64,000 bases of DNA from Singulisphaera acidiphila DSM 18658 (lineage in GTDB: Bacteria > Planctomycetota > Planctomycetia > Isosphaerales > Isosphaeraceae): assembly GCF_000242455.2 (NCBI RefSeq), contig NC_019892.1:1488001-1552000 (forward strand), written 5' to 3'. Positions 46,638-55,342 of the stretch are shown here, piece by piece. The position numbers and the translations under genes were made by a program. The notes beneath the pieces were generated by a model. It worked only from the letters and a program-made list of their open reading frames with translations, was not told where the DNA came from and made no database searches. The first letter of the stretch is position 1. The number at the start of each line of letters is the position of its first letter.

Positions 46638-49600
46638 ATGCGCGCCAGTATCGTGATCGCCACGTTCAACGACGGCGAGGCACTGACGAGGACCGTCCGG
46701 TCCTGCGTCGAGACGTGCTCGGGAATAGACTATGAAATCGTCGTCGTCGACGACGCGTCCTGGGACGGATCGGTCGAGGAAGTCGAGCGACGATTCCCCC
46801 GGCTGCGCGTCCTCAGGAACGCGGAACGCCTCGGCCCTTCGCCCACCAAGGACCGGGGGGCCCGTGCGGCCTCCGGCCAGGTGCTGATCTTTCTCGACGG
46901 CCACGCCAAGCCGGAGCGGGGGGCGTTGCGTCAGCTCGTCGAGGACGTGGAGCTCCTGCGCGGCCGGGCGGTGGTGACGCCGACGATCGTCTCGCTAGAC
47001 GTGGACCGCTGGCGGAACGCGGCGGCGTCGCTCGGGCAGGGCTATCGGGCGGACCTCGAGACGTTGCGCAGCGCCTGGCTTCCGCTTTCGGCGATGCGCG
47101 TCGTCCGGGAGGGCGCGAGGACGTTCTACGAGTCGCCGGCGGCGATTGGTTGCGCCTTCGCGGTGTCGCGGGAGCTGTACGAGACGCTTTGGGGCTTCGA
47201 CCCCGACATGCGGGCCTGGGGCGTCGAGGACGTCGACTTCAGCCTCAAATGCTGGCTTATGGGCCACCCCGTCCTGCACGACCCGGAGCCGGTGGTCGGG
47301 CACCGCTTCCGGCGGTCTTTCGACTACGAGGTCCCGCGCGGGCAGCTGGCGGCGAACGAGATCCGGTTCGCTCGCAAGAACTTCACTCATGGGGTCTGGG
47401 AGGCGTGGGTCGAGCTGGGCCGGCGGCGGCACGCCGAGGCGCTGCCGGACCATCCCGAGGGCCTGTGGGCGCACGCCTGGCAGGTGTTCGAGTCGCGACG
47501 GGCCAGTGTCGAGGAGGAGCGGGCGTACCTGATGGCCCGTAGGCACCGGGACGAGTTCTGGTACGCCAAGCGGTTTGGCCTGGCCTGGCCTCGCCTCGCA
47601 TCGGGAGGCGGCGACCTCGGCCGTGATACGATGGCGGGGACGTCAGCGGCCTTGAAGAGTGCGATCTCCAAGGCAGGTGACGAGTTCTTCACGCCGAGTC
47701 CCCCTCCCCCTCCCCCGGAACCGCCCCCGACGCCTCCTTGCGAAAGCGACCCCGAGTGCTGCGATTGCGGATGCAGCGAGGCACCGGTCCGCTATTCCGA
47801 CGGGGAGGTTCAGATCGCGGTCACCGACCTAGAGGCTGGGGGATTCGGCAAAACCTGGCAGCACCGGCGCGTCTACTGCAACCAGCTTTCGTCCAGCGCC
47901 GACTTCGGCAACGGCTACAACTGGCTCGTCGAGCAGTGGCCGTACCTGATCGAACGCGCAGACGGATCGATCACGGTGGTGCGAGGTACGCGCCAGACGC
48001 TCTGGTTCGATTCAGTCGGCGGTTCCTACGCGGGCCGTTACGGGGCCAAGTCGACCCTGAGCCACGACACCGTAGGACACGTCTTCACGCTTGGCCTCCC
48101 GACCGGCGAGCGGTGGACGTTCCACGATTTCGACCAGGGGGCCCAGCCAGTCGGCATGTTCCGCAGCCACGTCACCCCCGCCGGCCAGGAGACCCGGGCC
48201 GTCTCGTACTCCGGCGGCGACCGCATCACCGAGATCCAGCGCAGCGCGACGCAGGACGGCGTCACGACTTTCCAGTCGTTCTTCTATTCCTACAACGGAG
48301 AAGGGAGGACCACGGAACTCACGCTCCGCAACCGGGTCGACGGTGGAGCCTGGAGCGAGATCCGGAAGGTCGCCTATGAGTATTACGCTGCCGGCGAAGC
48401 TCACGGTGGCCTGGGCGATCTGAAGCGGGTACGCCTCCAGGTACCCCAAGGCGTTGGATGGGCCGACATTCAGATTCATTACTACCGTTATTACTTGACT
48501 GGCGATCCCAACGGATTCGGCCACGGCCTGAAATATGTCGTCAAACCGAATACTTACGCCACCATGATCGCCGATGGGCTCGACCCGTTGAGCATCGCCG
48601 ACACCGTACTCGCCCAGTACGCCGATCAGTACCTGCAATACGATTCCAACCAGCGGGTAACTCTGGAATCGCTCGACGGCGGTTCGCGGACTTATACCTT
48701 CGCCTTCACATCTAGCGGCAACACGGACGACTACAACAACTGGGCGATGAAGACGGTCGAGACCCGGCCGGACGGCAGCCAGAACGTCGTTTACACGAAC
48801 TACATTGGCCAGATCCTTCTCAAGAAGCTAACGTCGGGCACCGACTCCTGGGTCAATTATTTCGAGTTCGACTCCGAGGCCCATCAGACGCTCGCGGCCA
48901 ACCCTTCGGCGATCGTCGCGTATAACGATTCGTCCCCCAATCTGGGCGTGGCGCTCAACGCCAATGCCGGCTTGATCCAGTTGACGGATTACTACACGGC
49001 TACCGGTTCGGGCGCGGCCCGAGGGTACGTGTGGCGGGAGAAGATTCAGCAGGGCAGCGCCGGGACGGCGGTGGTCTTGCGCAGCTACGCCTATACGTCG
49101 CGGACGGCCGGGGACTCAACGGTCTACCCGGTTGCGAACCTCACGGTCTACCGCAACGACGATGGCACGGGGGCCGCCTCGACCACCTACGCCTACACCT
49201 GGTACGCTGGGACAACACAGGTCCAGCAAAAGACGACCACGTTGCCAGCCGTCCCAACGTCCCAGAATGGCTCGGGCACCTCGGCGACGACCCTGGACTA
49301 TTACGACATTTTTGGGAATGGGACCTGGTCGACGGACGAACGGGGCTTCATCACCGCCTTCGTCTACAACATCCCAACCGGGGCACTGGCCCGGCGGATC
49401 GATGACGTTGACACGTCCCAAACATCCGGCTCGCCGGTCGGCTGGAACACGCCCACCGGCGGTGGCCTGAACCTGATCACAGACTACCAGTCCGATGACC
49501 TCGGCCGTCGGACGCAGGCCCTTGGCCCCTGGCACACGATCGATCTGGGCGGCACGGCGACTAACGTTCGCCGCGCGACGTGGATTGTCTATCAGGATGC

Positions 49601-52600
49601 AACCTACCAGGTCTGGACGGGCCAGGGGTACGCGACGGGGACGGCCCCCAACTACACGTACATACTGATCAACCCGGTGGCGATCACCAAGCGGAACGCG
49701 GGGGGAAACACGCTGGAGCAAATCCAGGCCACACGCTCGTTAACGTCCGGCCGTTTGCAGCCAACCGACAGTTTTCCCCAGTCCTCCTACGTTCGCTGGA
49801 CGACCTCTCAGTACACCGACTGCTGCCTGATCGCCTCGCAGAGGGTGTACCACACGATTCCCGTCACTGGCGCGGGCTCGCCAGGAACTAACTACGACGA
49901 GACCGACTTCGGCTACGATGCAATGAAGCGTCATAACCGAACCGTCTCCCCGGGTGGGACGATCACGTTCGACGTCTTCGACACACGGGATAACGTCATC
50001 GCGACGTACGTCGGCACGGACGACACGGGGGCGACCGAGACCGATCCGACGGGTGGCGGTGCGGCCGGCAACAACATGGTGGTCGTGACCGAAGGTCAGT
50101 ACGACGACGGCCAGTCCGGCGGGGACAACAACCTCACGCGAGTGACGCAGTATGTCGATGCCACCACGACCCGCGTCACCACTTACCTGTACGACTGGCG
50201 GAATCGTCAGACCGACGTCGACGGCGAGGTCGACTTCTATCAAAAGCAGTCTTATGACAGCCTGGACCGCGTCACCCGGACCGATCGCTACGATACGACG
50301 GCCTCCGGCAACCTCGTTGCACGGAGCGAGACCAAGTACGATGACCGCGGCCGGGTTTACCAGACGATCACCTATGGCGTCGACCCATCCACGGGCACCG
50401 TTGGCAACACGCTGATCTCCAACACCTGGTACGACACCGCGAACAACCCCATCAAGGAACAACCCGCCGGATCTCAACTCTTCACCAAGACTATTTATGA
50501 CGGCCTTGGCCGCCCGACGACGCGTTACGAGGGCTTCGGCAGCGACGTGACGTATTCTGACGTCCAGAGCGTTGCCAATAACACGATCCTGGAACAGAAC
50601 GAGAACGTTTACGACGACGCCAACAATATCACTCAATTTACCACTCGTCGTCGCTATCACAACGCACCTTCATCCCAGGTCGGGCCACTGGGCAATCCTT
50701 CTACAACGCCCAATGCTCGTGTCACGTACTCGGCCGGGTATCCCGATCCCTTGGGCCAGATCGTAGCGTTGGCTAGTTACGGAACAAACGGCGGTACGGA
50801 CCTCGCCCGCTTCGCCACGATCCCGGCCAGCTCCGACACCGTTTTGGTCACCACGGTCGCCTACAATGACCGAGGTGAGGAGTATCAAACGATTGATCCG
50901 AACGGCCGTGTGGACCACACCACCTTCGACGACGCTGGTCGCCGGATCACGCTCATTGAGAATTATGTCGACGGCGTCCCGACTAACGGAAGCCCGGACC
51001 AGGACCGTACGACGACCTGGACCTATACGCCCGATGGGCAGGTCGCAACTCTCACCGTCGTCAACCCCGCCACCGGAGACCAGACGACGACCTACGTCTA
51101 TGGCACCACGCTCGCGGATTCCGATGTCGCGACGAGTACACTCAAGAGGTATGAAGTCTACCCCGACTCGGTTGTCGGCAACGACCAAATAGCCTTCACC
51201 TACGACCGCCAACAGGAAGTCACGTCGCTCACCGACCAGAACGGTACGATCCACTCGTACGATTATGATCTCCTGGGACGCCAGGTGGAGGATCGAATCA
51301 CCACGCTCGGCTCTGGCATGGATGGCGCAGTGCTGCGGATCCAGATGGCCTACGAAGTCCGAGGCATGATACAAACCATCACTAGCTATGACAACGCCAC
51401 CGCCGGCCAAGGGAACGTCGTCAACCAGGCCCAGTTCGCGTTCAATGACTTCGCCCAATTGATTGCCGATTACCAGGAGCACTCCGGTGCGGCCGATTTA
51501 TTCACCTCGCCCAACGTCCGATACGGATATGCCGATGGATCATCCAATACCATCCGGCCAACCTCGCTCACCTACCCCGACGGCCGTGTATTGACATTCG
51601 ACTACGGCACGGCCGGCGGCACAAGTGATGCTGCCTCTCGCATCGCGTCACTCATCGACGATGACGGCATCACTCACCTTGCCGACTACTCTTACCTCGG
51701 GGCGGTCACGGTCGTTGAAGTCGATCACCCCCAACCCCAGATCCAATTCACCCTCATCGACCTCTCCGGCGGCAATGACCCCGACACCGGCGACATCTAT
51801 TCCGGATTCGACCGCTTCGGCCGGATCAAGGACAACCGTTGGTACAACTACGGTACCGACGCCGATGCCGACCGCATCCATTACGGGTACGATCGAGCTG
51901 GCAATCGCCTTTGGCGACAGAATACCGTCGCCGAAACTCTGGGCCGGAGCTTCGATGAGCTCTACTCGTACGACTGCCTGTACCGCGTGGCGACGATGCA
52001 GCGAGGTACACTCTCGACGAACCAGACCACGATCGCCGGCATGACGTTCGCTCAGAACTGGTCGTTAGACTCCAGCGGCAACTGGGCAAACTTCAACGAG
52101 GACGACAACGGCGACGGTACTTTGGACTTGGTTCAAAGCCGCACGGCGAACACGGTCAATGAGATCACCGCAGTCACCGAGACCACGGGCCCGGCTTGGG
52201 CGGCCCCGGCCTACGACGCCGCGGGCAACATGACGACCGTCCTCCAGCCGAACAATATGACCCAATCCTACACCGTCACCTACGACGCGTGGAACCGACC
52301 GGTCCGGTTCGTCGACCGCACCTCGGGCGTGACGGTGCAAGTCAACGCCTACGACGGCCGCCGCTTCCCGATCGTCCGCCAAGATTTCTCCGGCGGTATG
52401 CTCGCCCAGACCCGCCATGCCTACTACACCGCCGACTGGCGTGTCGTCGAGGAGCGGCTGGCCAGCGGTGGGACCGTTTCGACGAGTCCTGATCGCCAGT
52501 TCGTCTGGGGCAGAATGTCTCTCGACGACCTCGTGCTTCGCGACCGGAGCACCGCCAACAACGGCACCCTGGACGAGCGGCTCTACGCCCTGAACGACGC

Positions 52601-53483
52601 GAATCTGAACATCGTCGCTGTGGCCAATACCACAGGAGCCGTCCAGGAACGCTACGCCTATCAGGCGTTCGGCATTCCGGAGACCCTCACGCCTGCGTTC
52701 ATCTCGCAGTCCGGTTCGAGCTTCGGCTGGGAGACCCTCTTCGCAGGTTCCCGCAGCGACGCCGGGACCGGCCTGTATCGGGTTCGCTACCGCGACTACA
52801 ACCCAAGGCTCGGCACATGGCTTCAGCGTGATCCTGAGGGGATTGACACCGGGAGCCTGAATCTCTACGAGTACGTTGACAGCAATCCTATAAACCACAT
52901 CGATCCCTGGGGACTGCTGACCGGATTGCTTGAGGCGCCTGCCGCTACTATCGCTGGTCCACTCGTCGCCACGCCCCCAGGAGCCGTCGCCGCAGTGGGA
53001 GCAGCCGCGACACTCGGCTCCTACTGTCTCTCGAAATATCTCATTGGTCCCTACCTCCTCGACCCGCTCTTCTATTGGCTGAATTGCGAAGACACAGACC
53101 CGTCGACCGAGCCCGAACCACAACCTGAACCTCAACCCGTGCCAGATCCCAGGCCAGTCAATCCTCCGAATCCCCAGTGTCGGGATACCTGCGCCACCAA
53201 ATTCCCAGGCTGGGTCTCTTGCGCTGGTTATCCCCAATCGAGCGCCGACGCCGCTTTACGCGCTCGATATCCTTACCTCACGAGCGGCGGTGCCTCTTCC
53301 AAAAGAACAGCCGCGACGACGTGCGGAGCAGGGGGGGGCGATCACTACCTCTATCTGCGTACCAAGAAGGCGCCGCCTGCGGGAAGAAAGTTGGGATCGG
53401 CACTTTGCTGCAATTGCTGCGAGAACACACCCAACGGTCCTGTGACCAAGAGGAAGTGTAAGTTCGTCATCTCTGCCAATTGA
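46638..53483 (+). CDS. GT27-like glycosyltransferase fused to Rhs/YD-repeat protein
   Basis: One intact frame of 2281 aa. Residues 1 to about 330 are a GT-A glycosyltransferase: VIATFNDGEALTRT, a DxH metal motif at Asp87-Gly88-His89 (FLDGHAKP), then the WGVED block at 194-198 and PEPVVGHRFRR with His222. The DxH, W-G-x-E-D/N and VGH-x-FR order is that of polypeptide GalNAc-transferases (GT27). A proline-rich linker (353-370) and five Cys precede the Rhs entry PVRYSDGEVQ (about 390). YD repeats fill about 450-2000. The Rhs core ends YEYVDSNPINHIDPWG (Asp2089). The tip of about 190 residues has a hydrophobic stretch, a Glu/Pro-rich spacer and eleven Cys. There is no Sec signal. ATG 47631 is an in-frame alternative start for an Rhs-only product. 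The fusion is seen; its function is inferred. Confidence 0.85.
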   Translation: MRASIVIATFNDGEALTRTVRSCVETCSGIDYEIVVVDDASWDGSVEEVERRFPRLRVLRNAERLGPSPTKDRGARAASGQVLIFLDGHAKPERGALRQLVEDVELLRGRAVVTPTIVSLDVDRWRNAAASLGQGYRADLETLRSAWLPLSAMRVVREGARTFYESPAAIGCAFAVSRELYETLWGFDPDMRAWGVEDVDFSLKCWLMGHPVLHDPEPVVGHRFRRSFDYEVPRGQLAANEIRFARKNFTHGVWEAWVELGRRRHAEALPDHPEGLWAHAWQVFESRRASVEEERAYLMARRHRDEFWYAKRFGLAWPRLASGGGDLGRDTMAGTSAALKSAISKAGDEFFTPSPPPPPPEPPPTPPCESDPECCDCGCSEAPVRYSDGEVQIAVTDLEAGGFGKTWQHRRVYCNQLSSSADFGNGYNWLVEQWPYLIERADGSITVVRGTRQTLWFDSVGGSYAGRYGAKSTLSHDTVGHVFTLGLPTGERWTFHDFDQGAQPVGMFRSHVTPAGQETRAVSYSGGDRITEIQRSATQDGVTTFQSFFYSYNGEGRTTELTLRNRVDGGAWSEIRKVAYEYYAAGEAHGGLGDLKRVRLQVPQGVGWADIQIHYYRYYLTGDPNGFGHGLKYVVKPNTYATMIADGLDPLSIADTVLAQYADQYLQYDSNQRVTLESLDGGSRTYTFAFTSSGNTDDYNNWAMKTVETRPDGSQNVVYTNYIGQILLKKLTSGTDSWVNYFEFDSEAHQTLAANPSAIVAYNDSSPNLGVALNANAGLIQLTDYYTATGSGAARGYVWREKIQQGSAGTAVVLRSYAYTSRTAGDSTVYPVANLTVYRNDDGTGAASTTYAYTWYAGTTQVQQKTTTLPAVPTSQNGSGTSATTLDYYDIFGNGTWSTDERGFITAFVYNIPTGALARRIDDVDTSQTSGSPVGWNTPTGGGLNLITDYQSDDLGRRTQALGPWHTIDLGGTATNVRRATWIVYQDATYQVWTGQGYATGTAPNYTYILINPVAITKRNAGGNTLEQIQATRSLTSGRLQPTDSFPQSSYVRWTTSQYTDCCLIASQRVYHTIPVTGAGSPGTNYDETDFGYDAMKRHNRTVSPGGTITFDVFDTRDNVIATYVGTDDTGATETDPTGGGAAGNNMVVVTEGQYDDGQSGGDNNLTRVTQYVDATTTRVTTYLYDWRNRQTDVDGEVDFYQKQSYDSLDRVTRTDRYDTTASGNLVARSETKYDDRGRVYQTITYGVDPSTGTVGNTLISNTWYDTANNPIKEQPAGSQLFTKTIYDGLGRPTTRYEGFGSDVTYSDVQSVANNTILEQNENVYDDANNITQFTTRRRYHNAPSSQVGPLGNPSTTPNARVTYSAGYPDPLGQIVALASYGTNGGTDLARFATIPASSDTVLVTTVAYNDRGEEYQTIDPNGRVDHTTFDDAGRRITLIENYVDGVPTNGSPDQDRTTTWTYTPDGQVATLTVVNPATGDQTTTYVYGTTLADSDVATSTLKRYEVYPDSVVGNDQIAFTYDRQQEVTSLTDQNGTIHSYDYDLLGRQVEDRITTLGSGMDGAVLRIQMAYEVRGMIQTITSYDNATAGQGNVVNQAQFAFNDFAQLIADYQEHSGAADLFTSPNVRYGYADGSSNTIRPTSLTYPDGRVLTFDYGTAGGTSDAASRIASLIDDDGITHLADYSYLGAVTVVEVDHPQPQIQFTLIDLSGGNDPDTGDIYSGFDRFGRIKDNRWYNYGTDADADRIHYGYDRAGNRLWRQNTVAETLGRSFDELYSYDCLYRVATMQRGTLSTNQTTIAGMTFAQNWSLDSSGNWANFNEDDNGDGTLDLVQSRTANTVNEITAVTETTGPAWAAPAYDAAGNMTTVLQPNNMTQSYTVTYDAWNRPVRFVDRTSGVTVQVNAYDGRRFPIVRQDFSGGMLAQTRHAYYTADWRVVEERLASGGTVSTSPDRQFVWGRMSLDDLVLRDRSTANNGTLDERLYALNDANLNIVAVANTTGAVQERYAYQAFGIPETLTPAFISQSGSSFGWETLFAGSRSDAGTGLYRVRYRDYNPRLGTWLQRDPEGIDTGSLNLYEYVDSNPINHIDPWGLLTGLLEAPAATIAGPLVATPPGAVAAVGAAATLGSYCLSKYLIGPYLLDPLFYWLNCEDTDPSTEPEPQPEPQPVPDPRPVNPPNPQCRDTCATKFPGWVSCAGYPQSSADAALRARYPYLTSGGASSKRTAATTCGAGGGDHYLYLRTKKAPPAGRKLGSALCCNCCENTPNGPVTKRKCKFVISAN

Positions 53484-53655
53484 TTGGTCCGCCGCGTCGT
53501 TCGCCCCCGTAGCGTCACGACACCCGCAGCCGAGGTCTTGACTATCAGAATTCGAGGCCGGAGAATCAATTCGAGCGGGGAACATGCGGTCCGTAGTATA
53601 GCCAGGCCCCCACCCCGCCATTCCCTTCGAGATTGGGCGAACTTCCACAGGATCA

Positions 53656-54309
53656 TTGGCAATCATTCATCGATTGATGCAACGAATGAGTACATCACGG
53701 CAGGCACTGCTCCCTCGCTGGTTGCTCGATACGCTGGCCGTTTCGAGGTTAGATCTCACGGAGCTTTCGTGGGATCGACAGACTCTCGAGGAGGACCTCA
53801 ATCGTGAGGTCGATGAATTCGATGCCGGCCAGCTCGCTCAAGCCATATTGACTTGTATTGCTAGTGGTATTTTGGAAGTAATCGACAAAGATGGCGATCG
53901 CTTCTCGATGTCGATTGACCAGCTAGAGCACTCCATTCGCGGGGAGGACCAGCGTCTCTTCGTGGGTTTGACCGAGGTGGGCGGAGAATACTGGGAATCT
54001 TTGTCTCATCCCGATTGGAGCAGATTTGTCGACTGGGGGACTTTGGAGCAGGACGGGAATACGCTCTCGATGTTCATCGAGGCGTATTCCCGGGAGAGGA
54101 TCAACGAGGTTTTCGGTGAACTTAGGATCACAGGATACAATTGCATTAGTGCTGACATGAAATTTTCCATTGAATCGCCCTGGCACGCGACCTATTGGAA
54201 GTCTTTTCCCGAGGGACATCGCCTAGAGTTCCTTGTGAGCGAGATCGGGCGTGATTACTCGGCCCCTACTCCGGATTGGTTCTCCAGGCCTGACTTCTGG
54301 TATTCGTGA
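53656..54309 (+). CDS. Possible immunity protein of the Rhs system
   Basis: Up to 217 residues, acidic, no signal peptide or membrane helix. It reads LFVGLTEVGGEYWESLSHPDW and FSIESPWHATYWKSFPEG, no family I know. It follows the Rhs gene by 172 bp, on the same strand. Polymorphic toxin loci often place a dedicated acidic immunity gene here. TTG 53656 is the first start in frame; ATG 53686 is an alternative. The immunity role is a positional inference. Confidence 0.5.
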   Translation: MAIIHRLMQRMSTSRQALLPRWLLDTLAVSRLDLTELSWDRQTLEEDLNREVDEFDAGQLAQAILTCIASGILEVIDKDGDRFSMSIDQLEHSIRGEDQRLFVGLTEVGGEYWESLSHPDWSRFVDWGTLEQDGNTLSMFIEAYSRERINEVFGELRITGYNCISADMKFSIESPWHATYWKSFPEGHRLEFLVSEIGRDYSAPTPDWFSRPDFWYS

Positions 54310-54612
54310 TGCGTCCCGACGAGACTTCGAACGGCATCCGTTGCAGGGCACGATCGCTCCGGGAGACGTTCGACGGGCCGAGTCGGACGTACTAATGGTC
54401 GACAGATTGCTCCAATATCCTGGTGGTTTCTCACGGCGATTGGTTGGTCGGATTTTACTGTGGGATGGTCATCCCCGACGAGCGAAATGGTCTCGACTCG
54501 TTCCGTCTGATCGGGTGATCCAAAAAGTTTACTTCTCTATGCAACGCTCAGTAGAGCAACCATGACAGCATATCGGCATTCGTGCACATAAATTGAAAAA
54601 TCAGGTTAGGCC
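54310..54612. other. Intergenic region, no gene seen
   Basis: The only frame here lacks a family match and its composition is unlike coding DNA. No hairpin or repeat stands out. Confidence 0.35.
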
Positions 54613-54987
54613 ATGCGAAACGCTGAGGACTCTAGCTTCCTGGCGCACTTCGAATCTCCCTATCACAGGGGGCGTCTAACCGCGCCGTCAGCGACGCAGC
54701 ATCTACGCAATGCTGTGTGCGGCGATTGGGTAAACCTGGAGGTTAGACTGGCGGGAGGAGTTCGGGTCGAGGCGGTTTATTTCGAAGGGCAGGGGTGCAT
54801 CGTCAGCCAAGCAGCGGCCTCGATCCTGTGCGAGCGTGTCGAGGGATGGACTTTGGATGAGCTAGCGACGCTCGGGCCGCAGGACATGCTGGACTGGATC
54901 GATATCCCGCTTCTGGTGCGACGACAGCAATGCGCCCTCCTGGCCTTTCGGGCCTTGAAAATGATCGTTTACTCTCAGAAAAGCTGA
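54613..54987 (+). CDS. IscU/SufU-like Fe-S scaffold protein
   Basis: A 124-residue protein matching the IscU/SufU fold. It has FESPYHRGRL, the first Cys in RNAVCGDWVNL (about 36), the second in FEGQGCIVSQAAASILCE (about 62) and the third in RRQQCALLAFRAL (about 107), the cluster ligands. The Asp after the first Cys, needed for cluster release, is present. No cysteine desulfurase or other suf/isc gene is nearby; it sits alone beside mobile DNA. Function as a scaffold is inferred from the residues. Confidence 0.78.
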   Translation: MRNAEDSSFLAHFESPYHRGRLTAPSATQHLRNAVCGDWVNLEVRLAGGVRVEAVYFEGQGCIVSQAAASILCERVEGWTLDELATLGPQDMLDWIDIPLLVRRQQCALLAFRALKMIVYSQKS

Positions 54988-55054
54988 CGGAACCTCTGCC
55001 CACTTAGCCAACTGATGGTTCGTTACCGCCACAACCGAATCAGGGCCAGCTTAA

Positions 55055-55279
55055 ATGGAACAATGCCGCGAAGACTGGCGGTATCCACATGAATACGCAT
55101 GGATCAACATTCATCCACGATTTGTGTCATCGGTTTCGGTCGCCCCCCTACTGTTAAGTTCAGAGAGGTTTGGGTTCTCCCGCACTCTCGATGATAAGTG
55201 GGCCGCCATCATCGAGAGTGTGGGAGAACCGCTGTTTGTCACCCGTTTTTCAAAGCTATCTGTCACCGTCTACCGATGA
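55055..55279 (+). CDS. Doubtful small protein spanning a hairpin
   Basis: A 74-residue frame, MEQCREDWRYPHEYAWINIH at its start, no recognised family. The 23-bp inverted repeat 55173-55230 lies inside it, which makes it likely that the frame is fortuitous or that a small element has been inserted in an older gene. I keep it at low confidence. Confidence 0.25.
   Translation: MEQCREDWRYPHEYAWINIHPRFVSSVSVAPLLLSSERFGFSRTLDDKWAAIIESVGEPLFVTRFSKLSVTVYR
55173..55230. repeat. Perfect-wobble 23-bp hairpin
   Basis: Left arm GGTTCTCCCGCACTCTCGAT and following GAT (55173-55195) pairs with 55208-55230 around a 12-base loop. All pairs are canonical except one G-T, which is a wobble pair in RNA. Such a long exact palindrome is rare outside terminators, attenuators and palindromic elements. 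There is no T-run after it. Confidence 0.85.
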
Positions 55280-55342
55280 TCTGCACATTCGTGCGCAGGA
55301 GGATCCGCCTGCCATCGAGGTCTGGCCCGTAGTACAACTAAG

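Noticed and set aside
47630..47830. GT-Rhs fusion as a sequencing or assembly artefact
   Set aside because: The linker is a continuous, low-complexity but in-phase proline and Cys-rich segment with plausible codon use and no sign of a lost stop; it cannot be fully excluded without reads.
53484..53807. 107-codon + strand frame after the Rhs gene
   Set aside because: Composition is Arg/Ser-rich without family match and it overlaps the better candidate at 53656-54309.
55173..55230. Hairpin as an intrinsic terminator
   Set aside because: No T-run follows on either strand and no convincing gene ends just before it.
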